DNA of 64,000 bases, taken from contig JARUPY010000605.1 of assembly GCA_029817715.1 (NCBI GenBank), forward strand, positions 1,550,001-1,614,000, in the 5' to 3' direction. Source of the DNA: Melastoma dodecandrum. Its lineage: Eukaryota; Streptophyta; Magnoliopsida; Myrtales; Melastomataceae. Shown here piece by piece: positions 12,197 through 23,850 of this stretch (positions are counted from its first letter, which is position 1; each line of letters begins with the position of its first letter). Below the pieces are notes generated by a model, which worked only from the letters and a program-made list of their open reading frames with translations, had not been told where the DNA came from and searched no databases. The position numbers and the translations under genes were made by a program.

Positions 12197-15100
12197 ATCG
12201 ATTCGGTTCCCACGAAGCCCGTTGAAGGCCAGAAGACTGGCACCAGCGGTCTCAGGAAGAAGGTCCGTCCGTGCCCGCCCGCCTTCTTTTCCCCTGAAGT
12301 CACGATTTGTTGTTTTCTGGCTGTCGACTGTCCGGGGTGTGGTATTTTATTTATGTTTTTTCTGCTGTCCTGTTCGCAGGTTGAAGTTTTCATGGAGGAG
12401 AATTACCTTGCCAATTGGATCCAGGTTGTGGAATTAGTTTATTCGAATGTAAACACTAGGATTACTTGCTTTCTAGTGGATCACTGATGCTTATGTTATT
12501 TCTGTGTAGGCCTTGTTTAATTCTTTGTCGCCTGAAGATTATGTGGGTGGCGTGTTGGTGCTGGGAGGTGATGGGCGTTACTTCAACCATGAAGCTGTGC
12601 AGGTGCCTCGCCCCTGCCTACGTTTTTTATTGTTCGCCATTTGCTGGTCACCGTGATTCTCCTCTGCTTGATCTAGTCACGTGCACAAAGACCTTTCCTG
12701 ATAGTAACTAATGCGGCCATGAAATGCAGAACATCATTAAAATTGCTGCTGGAAATGGTGTTGGAAAGATCTTAGTTGGCAAGTAAGTATCTCTTGGGGT
12801 CATCGATGAAGCGGTTACAACTTGCATCTACTCATGCACATGCACGCCGTTCCTCCTGTAGCTCAAGATTGATTACTTTCCCTTAATTGGGATCAGTCAA
12901 TTGCTTCTTTTAGTGTCGGTTCTTTCAAAATCTTAGATTTATGTGTAATATCTCGTGGATGAAAGTTAGTGGTGCATTTGACCAATCCAGGGAAGGGATC
13001 CTGTCAACCCCTGCTGTTTCTGCTGTCATTCAAAAGAGGAAGGTAATGGCAACTTGAAGCTATCTATCTATGTCAATAGATACTGTTGCTTTGAGCTGAC
13101 CTGTCATGAAACCTGGCGGGCAAATGGAGGGCTTATTATGAGTGCAAGTCATAATCCCGGGGGGCCAGAGTATGACTGGGGTATCAAGGTGAATTGAATC
13201 TCCTTATATGCAATGCTAGATTTAGAGGAATATTTTTACTTTTTATTTTTTTTATTTCCAAGACTCAGGAAATAGTGAGGACATAAACTTCTGGGTCATA
13301 TTTTTGCATGCATTATTTTTCTTATGTCAGTTCTTTTATTTGCCAGTTTAAATGCAGCAGTGGACAGCCAGCCCTGGAATCAATCATGGACAAGATTTAT
13401 GGCAATACACTGTCTGTGAGTATCCAAATTTTTCGAGATTTGATCTCTCTTGTCTAGACAATGTTCTGCTTTTTATCAACAGTTATTTTTCTTAACACTC
13501 TTTATATCCTTCTTGACAGACGGAAACAAAACTGCAACCTGATGTCTCTATCTTCCATTCGAAATGATTTTCTCTGAGAAAAAAATGGTGACATGGTACT
13601 CATTTTCGTTTTTCACTTATCTTTTCTATCTAAGAATGTATGGTTTTCTTCAGCAGTGAGTGGAAACATGAATCTCTTATTCTCATGTTTTTGGAAATAT
13701 ATGTGGGTAAAAATGTTTCAGGGGAAGCTGCATATCCTAATAAATATTATAGATTACAGAGATTAAGAAGGCGGATATTCCGGACACAGACCTTTCTCAA
13801 CTTGGGTTCAGTAAATTTGGAAATTTTACTGTGGAAGTGATTGATCCCATCTCAGACTATCTGGAGTTACTGGAGTTGAGGAACACAAGTTGGCTGGATA
13901 TTTCATGGCATTGTTTGAATGCTGAAAGACTCCCACTGATATGAATCTCTGGCAGAATTCATTATAAAAAAAATCTCTGGTAGAATGTGTTTGATTTCCT
14001 GATGATCAGAGATCTTCTGTCACTGCCAGATTTCAGGTCTTTGCTCAATAGTACATGACTCACCTCTCTTTCGCTTTTCTGGTTGTGATAAAGCTTAGGC
14101 CACTATTGATTTTCTTAGTGTTGATCAAGAGATCATTCTACTCGATGTAAAAGACAAAAACATTGTTCACTGTCCAGGTGTTTCATTTGTCAAAATAAGA
14201 CTCAGTGGCATGGGCTGCATCACCATCTTACATGGAAATTTTTAACTCCTGTTGCACCACACATTGTAGATCCTTATTTCACATTTCTGGGATTCTACAC
14301 TCTTATATTAGTGATTGTGAATTTATCTCCGGCGTGTGTGTTCCCAAAAATCTGAACAATCAATGAGATCAATGGACATATCTCCATTTTCGGTGTTACA
14401 TAGCTATATCACGATGCTTTTGCTTTTAGGTTTATTCTTTGATGCTATGCATGCAGTCACGGGTGCCTATGCAAAACTTATATTCGTTGACAAAATAGGT
14501 GCTAGTTTGGTAAGTATGAGTTATTTTTCACCTAATTGAGAATTGACTAAGGTGAGATATGTCTATTAAAATGCGAAGTTTTCCTGTAGGATTCTATCTC
14601 AAATGGGGTCCCTCTGGAAGATTTTGGCCATGGGCATCCTGACCCTAATCTTACGTAAGAAATTGAATATTTAAAAAGTTTAATATTTGGTGTTTGTGTT
14701 ACTGATGTTGTTTTGATTAAGAACAGGTATGCAAAAGATCTCGACAATATAATGTTTGGAACGAATGCACCTGATTTCGGAGCTGCCAGCGGTATGTATT
14801 GAAACAAGAAAGCATGTTTAGGTGACCAGGATGTGTTATTGGATATGTGAAAGATATCTTCTTTTAGATACATGGCTTTATCATAGACAAGTAATAGATT
14901 ATAGGGTAGCCAAACTATTTCCATTGACAGATACGCTTTTTTTCACCAAAAATGGCTTGTAGACTGATGGGCCGTTGTCCCTGGACATTATGGAGAAACA
15001 TGTTTCCATCAATATAATATCTTTAACTGCCTATAGGATTGTGTTAGCAAAATGAATAACTGTTATCTTTCATTAATCCTTGTTTCTTGTAATGGTAGAG

Positions 15101-15355
15101 AAGTCTTCTTTCGTTGTGGCTGCTGAACTGGTTGACTGATAAACAATGATTTTCATATATTTTCTTGTTGCTATATCAAGGCCAATGTATCATCAAAAGG
15201 TAGAAACACTCAGTTTTTCTTTTGAAGCAAATTGTAAAATTAGTTGACCTTCAGAACTTTCTAGTGCTTCAGTTCAGCGTACGTATAATATGTGGGTAAT
15301 GACTATCTTTAACCTTTCTTTGTCACACAAATTCAGGAGATGGTGACCGAAACAT
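12197..15355 (+). pseudogene. PGM: Plastid-type phosphoglucomutase pseudogene, 5' part
   Basis: Relic of alpha-D-phosphohexomutase, which interconverts glucose-1-P and glucose-6-P in plastid starch synthesis. Exons: 12197-12262, 12380-12424, 12510-12602, 12730-12782, 12991-13042, 13120-13188, 13347-13415, 13753-13875, 14430-14509, 14590-14654, 14727-14791 and 15337-15355. The plastid isoform is suggested by VPTKPVEGQKTGTSGLRKK at the start and [17 protein letters not shown]. The catalytic serine loop [16 protein letters not shown] is present. Damage: no transit-peptide exon; the acceptor before 13120 is GG instead of AG; the exon after 13875 (normally starting DVFDF) has no GT donor before it and is not recognisable; and the metal loop is one Asp short, reading S-GDGDRN where the family has S-DGDGDRN. 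RE1 then interrupts the codon after Asn. The gene resumes at 27573. Confidence 0.88.
15351..15355 (+). repeat. Target site duplication of RE1, left copy (AACAT)
   Basis: The 5-bp AACAT just before the 5' LTR is repeated exactly at 27573-27577 after the 3' LTR, as expected for a single integrase-mediated insertion. The target lies in the exon encoding the PGM metal-binding loop. Confidence 0.93.
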
Positions 15356-16285
15356 TGTTGACATGGCAAATAATTTTGGGCCTGGGCTTAGAACAGAAAC
15401 CCAGTAATCCCTCAAGTCACACTCCGAGTCGGCCCAAGATACAGTCGTCACTAGGTCGACTCATGACGAAGTCGACTAGGTCGACTTATGAACGGGGTCG
15501 ACTAGGTCGACTCACAACGAAGGAGTATGGTGATCAAAGTCAACCAAGATGACTCAACAGTAGCTAGGCCTACTAGTAGGGCCAAGTCGACGGAATCCTG
15601 GATAAGTCGACCAAGTCGGTCGTAGTCTGTACAGTCAAGTCGACAGGGTTGGAATAAATTTATCACATTTGTTAAGGATCGTAACTGATCCTATTATCCA
15701 GGAACGTGATCCCAAAGATCAAGGAGGTTGTTCAAACACTCCCACGATGTTAGGGATCACGATCTGCAACACGATCTATCTGTTACGTGTTAAACACGTA
15801 CAATTCCTCTATAAATAGCAAAGAATATTTCAAGACAAAGAGACGACCATACACAGCCAAAACTCTGAAGTTTGTTCGTCAACCTTAGGAATTAGATACC
15901 TCGACCCGGTTTATAGGTCAACTCCCCTTTCACCAGCAGAGTGAGCTCGTAGGGCCTTTGCCGTCAACTCCCGCCAGCGACACCACCGACGGAGTGAGCT
16001 CGTAGGGCCTTCGTCACAGCTTCCCGCCAGCGACCACCACCGACGGAGCGAGCTTCCAAGGCCTTCGTCACAAGTTCTCCGCCGTCACAGATTTCCACAT
16101 CGTTGTCACCACTTGCACTTTTTTCATTTCTGATGGCTGTAAGCCCTGTTTTCTTAATTCGTTAAGATTGTAAGACTTGCATTTTATTTCAATAAAATTG
16201 TGCATCTTCTTACTGGCGACCACAACTCAATTCCTGTGAGTCCTTTGCCAAATATTTCCGACGTGATCCGTTCTATAGGCGAACA
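15356..16285 (+). repeat. RE1 5' LTR
   Basis: 930 bp, begins TGTTGACATGG and ends GGCGAACA. U3 contains about three copies of a 26-bp unit built on GTCGACTAGGTCGACT (about 15444-15520). A 17-bp palindrome sits at 15784-15800 and the TATA box at 15810-15818. The transcribed part contains about three copies of a roughly 54-bp unit (GAGTGAGCTCGTAGGGCCTT...) at about 15940-16080. Confidence 0.93.
15810..15818 (+). promoter_or_regulatory. RE1 5' LTR TATA box
   Basis: TATAAATAG, present at the same place in all four LTRs (15810, 27044, 29687, 41695). It is preceded by a 17-bp palindrome (15784-15800) about 10 bp upstream. It is the probable retrotransposon core promoter. Confidence 0.7.
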
Positions 16286-16291
16286 CGTTTT

Positions 16292-16308
16292 TGGCGACCA
16301 CAGTGGGA
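16292..16308 (+). other. RE1 primer-binding site
   Basis: TGGCGACCACAGTGGGA starts 6 nt after the LTR. TGGCG at this position is complementary to a tRNA 3' end ending in CGCCA. I infer a tRNA-Arg-type primer, as in other Tat elements, but the exact tRNA is not verified. RE2 has the same sequence at 30225-30241. Confidence 0.6.
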
Positions 16309-16338
16309 GAACGTTGAGAAAAAGGATCTTAGTCTCAA

Positions 16339-19300
16339 ATGCCGAGAAATACTCGAAGCCGTGAGTCTCAGAATCCCTTAGATGGGGAAAACCAGGAACT
16401 TCCTCCGGGAATGAACTTGGAAGCGCCGGCCCCAGGAGGCCAGGCAGCTACAAACCAGTCCACTTTTGATTCACACGCCCAAGCGCCGGCCCTAGGAGGC
16501 CAGGCAGCTACAAACCAGTCCGCTTTTGATTCACATGCCCCGTCCGAATTTATTTCGAGACTGGAGTTCCACAAGGAATTGGGGAATGTGCGTCAGGAGT
16601 TGACTGATATGAAGGGCATCCTAATCGATGTCCAAACTCTAATAGGGCGTCTTTCTGGCCCGAGAGACGAGGAAAGAGTGAGACCTCGTATGAGAGAGGC
16701 CCCCTTTAGGGAGTCTACGTTCATGGCAGACGCTCGTCGGACTACTCAAGGGCCACGTAACGTGACTTTTGAGCAATCTGAGATAAGGACGAATGCTCTC
16801 TTTGAACCCGGGAATCTGGTTTCCCCTGGTCGACCCTCTTCTTCACGTAGTCGACCAGCGAATACGTATTGGGATGAGGCAGAGGACCTCCAAGAGGAAA
16901 CAGATCGGGGGGAGGATTTTATTCCGGCTCGTCGCCTTGGAAAAGAGCCAATGGTCGACGCAGTTGGAGGTCCCTATGAGCCTGGACCACGGAGTGGTAA
17001 TCATCGTGAGGAGCCATCATTTTATGTAAGGGATCCAACGAGCCAGACAATGGGAGAAAGGCCTCCGTATAGCCCGTCAAGGCCAACTCGATTCGCAGGG
17101 CAAGGGCCGATAGGCGGTGTACCCCCGGACTTAAGAGAGGCAATAACTCAGGTTATAGAGCAAGTCGTCCCCGGAATAGCTCGGCGAGATGACACCTGTT
17201 TATACAGGCCTCCTTATCTTGGGTACATTGACAGGGATTTCCCTTTACCTAGGGGTTATAAGGTGCCCGACTTCACTCGCTTCTCAGGCGAAGATGAAAT
17301 GACTCCACTTGAGCATATTGCTCGCTTCACTCATCAACTTGGCGAGGCGGCCGGGAATGACTTCTGGAAACTAAAGCTCTTCCCGAATTCATTAACCGGG
17401 GATGCCTTTACCTGGTATGCAGGTTTGCCGTCGGGGTCAGTAGCTTCATGGACTCAGATGCAGTCCATGTTTGTTAAAACCTTTGCTCGACTCGATACCC
17501 CCATGTCGATGTTTGAGGTTATGCGCCTTAGGCAGGCTAATGGGGAACACCCGGGGCAGTTTTTAATGAAACTTAGAAAGGCCTTATTACGGTGTAGGCC
17601 TCCCATACCGGAGAAAGACCAGTTGCTCCTCGCATTAAATGCGTTGTCCATTCCTTTCCAGAAAAAGCTTCAAGGGGAGCGCTTTGCCGATTTATATGAT
17701 TTGGCAAGAAGAGCCACTGAGTACTATCAGCTCCTAACAGAAGAGGCCAAGCTGACTCGAGCCTACCAAGTTGATACGTATGAAGTCGACGTGGCCGAGT
17801 TTGTTAAGGGAGAGTCAACTATATGTGACCTCTTGACTAGGAAAAATTCTAAAGCCAAAGCCTCCCAGAAAAATGTCGAGGAAAGGAAGTACTCCTTCGA
17901 CACAGATAAAGTCGACGCCATTTTTGACTGGCTTTATCAAAAGAAAAGGATCAGGCTTAAGCCTGGTCATCGAATCCCTCAGACAGAAAGGGAAAAAAGT
18001 AGGAATTACTGCAAGTGGCATGGTTCCTTCACCCATACTACCAAGGACTGCCTGTCCTTTAGAAATATAATTCAGGATTTAATAGAGTCTAAAGAGTTCT
18101 GTTTTCCTGAAGTCGATGAAGTCGCCATGGTGGATGATAATCCATTTGACGACGAAGTCGCCATTCATACATTTGATATATTTGACACTGAGGTTAACCT
18201 TGTAGAGGTCATTAACGACTCTGCTATACCCTCGCGAGACCCTGGTGGCTAATGCCCTGATGAAGCGACTGGCTGAGCGTGGGGTCGTCATCCTGCCAAA
18301 GGGAAGGGACAAGTGGCTTTGCCACTGGCACCTGAACGACACTCACACGACAGACCAATGCCACACATTTAAGAAGTACCTGTTGGACAGTAAGACAGAA
18401 GATTGGTATGACCTGACTCCTTTTGAAGAAGCAACAATGTCATTGACTGCCCCCCGAGGACCTTCTCACGTCCTCAAAAGTCCTCCTAGTGTGGATCGCC
18501 GATAAGCTTCGCGAGGAGGAAGAGGAGGTTCCCAGGGGCATGGGGGGAATGGAGAGGCAGCCGCCCGGGGTACAGAACGCCCAGCACGGCGACTTGAGTT
18601 TATGGACTCGTCCGGCCAGAGAGTCGTCAAGCAGGGGTACACTAAGACCTGTGGAAGAGCATAAGGGAGTAGACCGACCCCAACAGGCTGTAAGTCGCAG
18701 GCCTCGATATGCGTCGCAGACAGTCGACCCCCAGGAATTGCGGAGAGGACCTCCTATCGCCCAATTCTTGGACGAGAAGCTACTGTGCCAGAAATGCAAG
18801 CTGATTGCCCATAATCGGATACTTATTACCCAGCTCTGCACAGCATGCTGCGTCAACTACTTCTTGCGGCTGGTCGACTTGTCCGCAAAAGGGGAGATGC
18901 TGGTGAAAGCGGTCCGCCCCGAGGGTACAGGTAATTCAAACCCTAGTAAACCTTCCTCAAATAGACCAGAAAGTACTCCGGTGCAGGTGGGATATGACCC
19001 AGTCGACGGCCGATTCATGGAGGTAAGCCGACTGCTTTTTGGTTCTAAGAAACCAAGATTCGTCAAGGCCCTTAACCCTTCGTCCCAATGGCAGATGGTG
19101 GAAAGGAAGGCTGCACCCCCTTTAAGGGCTCAAAAGAGAAAGGAAAGGCGCCTAAGTCACGCCCAAAAAAGACCTAGGATGACCCCTGCGATGCCACCCT
19201 CGGAAGGGAACCAAGCCGTAGAGAAACAAGTCGCGGAGCCTGAACGGGTCGAGTCTACTGATTACTCGGAAAACCCGGGCTCAAGCTTCGACTACACTCC

Positions 19301-20267
19301 TCTACGAGGAGACAGGCCCTGCGACTTCGACGCAGAGCAAGGGCCCCTTGTGAGCTGTAACGCTCTCACCTTTCCTGCCGAGTTCGCCTGCAACGACAAG
19401 TCGGAGGCGCCGAAAGGTAAAACCCTGGACTCTAAGGTCACTTCTTTTCCATCTGGCTTCCCTCTGCACTGGCTGAGGAAACCATCGGATCGCATGAAAC
19501 AGCACATGCACTCGTTATACATCACAGCCACCTTTGATGGTGTTTTGGTGGGCCGAGTCTTAATAGACAACGGCGCCACCGTCAACGTTCTCCCACTCAC
19601 CAAGTTTAGACTACTTGGGTACAAGCCTAGCGAGTTGGTACGAACCGACGTGGCTGTAAGCGGCTTTAATGGGAGGAAGTCCGAATGCCTGGGGATATGC
19701 TCTGTGCATTTAGGCGTCGGAAGACACGAGCAGGAAACTGCTTTCTTCGTAATTGACATAGCCCCTTCGTTTAATGCGCTTTTGGGACGCGATTGGCTTC
19801 ATAAAGCCGCCGCGATCCCGTCGACTTTGCACAGGGAGTTGATTTTATGGCTTGACTCTGAAATAGAGACTATCAGGGCTGATGAATACTCCTGTTGTGA
19901 CAAGGGCATTTTACATGCAGAAACATGCAAGACGATCAAGGACCTCACCTTGGATCAACGCTACAAGCTAGGAGACCCTACTGTCGGACCCCTAGGTGAA
20001 CCCTCCGGGAAGTTCGACTTCATTGTGAGCTATGGCACCTCTCACCCCAAGCCTGATGAGGGACCAATCGTGCCGACAGGATGGGGCCCCGACTTCACGG
20101 ACAAGGATATAGATGAGGTCCTGCAGGAAGTAGTCCCGACCAAGGATGGAGGCGAGACAGACAACAGTCCTAATGGCGACAAGGGGGAGGCGCCCAAGAG
20201 CCAGGAAAGTGCTGCGACGGAGTTGGAGCCCGATAGACTCCTGCACGAAGGGTTGTATGGACAGTGA
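16339..20267 (+). pseudogene. RE1 gag-protease, disrupted by two deletions and a stop
   Basis: Encodes capsid/nucleocapsid and aspartic protease, but in three frames. Frame one (16339-18252) carries a duplicated N-terminal unit, the retrotransposon gag core (LEHIARFTHQLGEAAGNDFW, then SLTGDAFTWY) and a zinc-knuckle-like cluster YCKWHGSFTHTTKDC. Compared with RE2, about 20 bp are missing near 18235, shifting the frame. The middle piece (CHWHLNDTHTTDQC) ends at TAA 18503-18505. About 23 bp more are missing near 18643, and the third frame (to 20267) holds CQKCKL...CTACC and the protease motif VLIDNGATVNVLP. It cannot make a full Gag-Pro polyprotein. Its end overlaps the pol start by 11 nt. Confidence 0.9.
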
Positions 20268-23200
20268 CGAAGGAAGAGGCTATGCAGTCGCTGATCTCCT
20301 CCAGCGACTACAGGAGTATGCTAGGAAGTCTAGGAAATTAGGTTGCCAAATAAGCAATGTAAATGCTGAGGCTAGCTTATCTAAGTCCATTGATACCGAC
20401 TTAGGCGGTGTCCAGGGTCGCGAGTCACTTATGATGCCATGTGACCCGCTTGTAAGTATCAATTTAGGCGAGGAATCTAGCCCTCGGATCGTTTTCGTTA
20501 GTTCTTCAACGAATAAAGAAATTTTCGATTCTATTAAGGCTACTCTTGAAGAATTCAATGATTGTTTCGCTTGGGGCTATACTGAAATGCCGGGTCTAGA
20601 TCGCCGACTTGTAGAGCATAAGTTGCCAATCAAAGCAGGATTTAAGCCGGTCCAACAGGCACCAAGGAGAATGACTCATGAAGTCACTCAGGCAGTATTC
20701 GAAGAAGTCAAGAAGCTCTTTAAAGCTGGGTATATAAGAACATCGAGGTACACCGAGTGGATATCCAGCATAGTCCCTGTCATCAAGAAGAATGGCAGGA
20801 TTAGAGTCTGCATCGACTTCAGAGATTTAAATCGTGCTACTCCAAAGGATGAATATCCCATGCCCATTGCAGACGACTTAGTCGATAAGACGGCAGGGCA
20901 CCAAATTATGTCATTCATGGATGGTTTCTCAGGATATAACCAAATTTTCTTGGCTGAGGAAGATATCCATAAAACCGCGTTCAGATGTCCCTTAGGCATT
21001 TTTGAGTGGGTAGTCATGCCGTTTGGGCTAAAAAACGCTGGTGCAACCTACCAACGAGCTATGAACGCCATTTTTGATGCTTCGATTGCCAAGAAAGTCG
21101 AGGTGTACATAGATGATATAGTGGTCAAATCAAAAGACGAGAGGTCGCATGTTAATGATCTTAGGAATGCTTTCATCCAAATGAGAAAGCATCAGCTCAA
21201 ACTAAACCCTCTCAAATGTGCTTTCGGAGTAAGAGCAGGACATTTCTTAGGGTTCCTAGTTCATCAACGTGGCATAGAAGTCGACCAGAACAAAGTGAAT
21301 GCCATTCAAAGATTGAACCCTCCGAGTAACAAGAAACAGTTACAGGCTTTCTTAGGGAGGGTCAATTATCTCAGGCGATTTATTGGTAACGTCGCTGGAC
21401 GGACAGAAGTCTTCTCGACTTTACTAAAGGCGAAGGGAATCTTTGTGTGGGGTGACGAACACCAGAAAGCATTTGAAGGCTTAAAGGAGTATTTAATGAA
21501 GCCGCCTGTACTCGCCCCTCCTCGGGTAGGAAAGCCTTATCTGCTTTATGTGGCAGCGACTGAATCAGTCATCGGAGCCATGTTAGCCCAAGAGGCGGAA
21601 GACAAAACTGAGAGAGCGGTCTACTATTTGTCAAGACAACTAACCGCTACAGAAAAGCGCTATACAATTAAGGAGAAGTTATGCCTGTCAGTCTTTTATA
21701 CTGTTACTAAGCTAAGACATTATATTGGATCTCAAGAGGTTCATGTCATTACCAAGTCTCCAGTCATAAAGTACATTTTCGAAAGTCCCTTACTGACTGG
21801 GAGAATTAGTAAATGGAGTTTAGTGCTATCCGCGTATGATCTACGATTCAAATCCCAACAATCGGTGAAAGGACAGGCTCTAGCCGATTTCTTGGTAAGT
21901 CACGATCCATCGGTATCGATTGACCAAGAAGAATCCCTTGAAGACATCTGGCAGGGTTGGTTTGACGGATCTTCGGCGAAATCCGGCGTAGGTATAGGCC
22001 TTCGTATACTTTCGCCACTAGGGAAAGATGTTCGTCTAGCGTATCGCTTGACGGCAGATCACACCAACAATGCGACTGAATATGAAGCTTTGATCACGCT
22101 CCTGAAGGAACTATTAACCCTGGGAGCCAAGAAAGCCACAGTGATGGGGGACTCTCAACTGGTGATTAACCAGATGAATGGGACTTCTATATGCCAAGAG
22201 AAACTCACTCCCTATCATCAAGTCGCCCGCAAACTGGTCGAGCGATTTGAAGCGATCACTTTTTTCTTTGTAGGTCGAGGAGAAAATACCATCGCTAATG
22301 ACTTATTCCAAAAGGCTTCAGGATACAAGGCCAAAAGAGGAAGCGATTGTATCCCAGAAATAGTTTCCCACCTAGCTCCCCAAAGCGACGCGTTCACCCT
22401 GGACATAATGACAAGCGATAAGGATTGGAGGAGGCCAATCACCGACTTCCTTTCCGACCCAACACAAAAGGCGAGCCAAAGAATCAAGACTCAGGCTTTG
22501 TCATACACCCTTATAGATGGGGTACTTTACAGAAAGACCAAGGAAGGAGTCCTACTAAGGTGCGTCGACTTAGACGAAGCGACCCCAATTATGTTAGAGA
22601 CTCATCAGGGTTTATGCGGGTCTCACCAATCTGGCACCAAAATGTCTTGGACTATCCAAAGACATGGTTTTTACTGGCCATCAATGCTAAAGAACTGCAT
22701 AGAAATGGTTATGGGATGCCAAGAGTGTCAAAAACATGGTCCGGTGACAAGGGCCCCAGCGTCCGACTTAGTCTCAGTCGTCAAGCCTTGGCCATTTAGG
22801 TCTTGGGCTTTAGATATAATCGGGGAAATCCATCCGCACTCAAGTAAAGGTGACGCCTATATTCTAGTCGCCACCGATTATTTTACTAAATGGGTCGAGG
22901 CTCAGGTATATAAGACGATCGATCACAAAGAAGTGATCGATTTTCTCAAATCATCCATCATCTATAGATTTGGAATTCCCCAGAATATCGTAGTGGACAA
23001 TGGCACCGCTTTCAATAATGAGAAAATGCGAGAATTCTCTACGGAGTTCGGTTTCTCAATTACTAACTCGACACCTTATTATCCTCAGGCGAATGGACAG
23101 GCTGAAGCTACCAATAAACTCATCAAGAACAATATTCAGAAAATGGTTGGTGCAAATCCAAGAGGATGGCATGAACTATTACAAGACACTTTGTGGGCTT

Positions 23201-23718
23201 TAAGGGTTACCAAAAGAGAAAGCACGGGGGAAACCCCTTTTTCACTGGTATATGGGCAAGATGCCGTCCTACCTATTGAGGTTCGATACAAGTCGCTCAG
23301 GGTGACTCACCCTGATTTACAAGACGAGGCAATGTACCTCGCTTTGGAAGAACTAGAGAAGAAGCGACTTGATGTAATAGACCGACTCGATGTGCATAAA
23401 CAAAAGATTGCTAGGCATTATAACAAAAGGGTTGTCCATAAGCATTTTAAAGTGGGCGACCTGGTTTGGAAGATGGTGCTACCCCTTAAATCAAAAGACC
23501 AAGTTTTGGGCAAATGGTCCCCTAATTGGGAAGGTCCATATGAGGTATGTGAAACATACTCATCAAATAGTTATCGACTTATGACGAGAAGTGGGATCAG
23601 ACATCCATTAAAGGTTAATGGTAAATATCTCAAACCCTATCGCGCGACTATCTGGGAAGCTCATCATAAAATCCTAAAACGAATGACTCCTTTAATTTGG
23701 GAAGCACTTAATTCCTAA
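20257..23718 (+). CDS. RE1 pol: RT, RNase H, second RNase H, integrase
   Basis: Intact 1,153-codon reading frame from the ATG at 20257. The same frame is open upstream to 20146, in +1 relation to gag-pro. Domains in order: reverse transcriptase with FMDGFSGYNQI and catalytic VYIDDIVVKS; the classical RNase H (AVYYLSRQLTATEKRY); a linker; a second, archaeal-type RNase H (WFDGSSAKSGVGIGL, NNATEYEALI, MGDSQLVINQM), the hallmark of the Tat lineage; integrase with the HHCC zinc finger (GSHQSGTKM...CQECQKHG), then catalytic Asp in ALDIIGEIHP, second Asp in NIVVDNGTAF and Glu in GQAEATNKL. The C-terminal VGDLVWKMVLPLKSK is typical of gypsy integrases. ATGGACAGTGA overlaps the gag-pro stop, so expression may use reinitiation, frameshifting or splicing. 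Confidence 0.93.
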   Translation: MDSDEGRGYAVADLLQRLQEYARKSRKLGCQISNVNAEASLSKSIDTDLGGVQGRESLMMPCDPLVSINLGEESSPRIVFVSSSTNKEIFDSIKATLEEFNDCFAWGYTEMPGLDRRLVEHKLPIKAGFKPVQQAPRRMTHEVTQAVFEEVKKLFKAGYIRTSRYTEWISSIVPVIKKNGRIRVCIDFRDLNRATPKDEYPMPIADDLVDKTAGHQIMSFMDGFSGYNQIFLAEEDIHKTAFRCPLGIFEWVVMPFGLKNAGATYQRAMNAIFDASIAKKVEVYIDDIVVKSKDERSHVNDLRNAFIQMRKHQLKLNPLKCAFGVRAGHFLGFLVHQRGIEVDQNKVNAIQRLNPPSNKKQLQAFLGRVNYLRRFIGNVAGRTEVFSTLLKAKGIFVWGDEHQKAFEGLKEYLMKPPVLAPPRVGKPYLLYVAATESVIGAMLAQEAEDKTERAVYYLSRQLTATEKRYTIKEKLCLSVFYTVTKLRHYIGSQEVHVITKSPVIKYIFESPLLTGRISKWSLVLSAYDLRFKSQQSVKGQALADFLVSHDPSVSIDQEESLEDIWQGWFDGSSAKSGVGIGLRILSPLGKDVRLAYRLTADHTNNATEYEALITLLKELLTLGAKKATVMGDSQLVINQMNGTSICQEKLTPYHQVARKLVERFEAITFFFVGRGENTIANDLFQKASGYKAKRGSDCIPEIVSHLAPQSDAFTLDIMTSDKDWRRPITDFLSDPTQKASQRIKTQALSYTLIDGVLYRKTKEGVLLRCVDLDEATPIMLETHQGLCGSHQSGTKMSWTIQRHGFYWPSMLKNCIEMVMGCQECQKHGPVTRAPASDLVSVVKPWPFRSWALDIIGEIHPHSSKGDAYILVATDYFTKWVEAQVYKTIDHKEVIDFLKSSIIYRFGIPQNIVVDNGTAFNNEKMREFSTEFGFSITNSTPYYPQANGQAEATNKLIKNNIQKMVGANPRGWHELLQDTLWALRVTKRESTGETPFSLVYGQDAVLPIEVRYKSLRVTHPDLQDEAMYLALEELEKKRLDVIDRLDVHKQKIARHYNKRVVHKHFKVGDLVWKMVLPLKSKDQVLGKWSPNWEGPYEVCETYSSNSYRLMTRSGIRHPLKVNGKYLKPYRATIWEAHHKILKRMTPLIWEALNS

Positions 23719-23850
23719 GAAGTCGCGCTAGGCTTCAGTAACGCTGTCTGGAAGAATGAATTGTGCGTAATGGGCAGAAAATTCATTTGAGACACAATGC
23801 ACTTGATTTATTGAATAAAACAAAACAATGAAATTACATTATTTTTTTGG

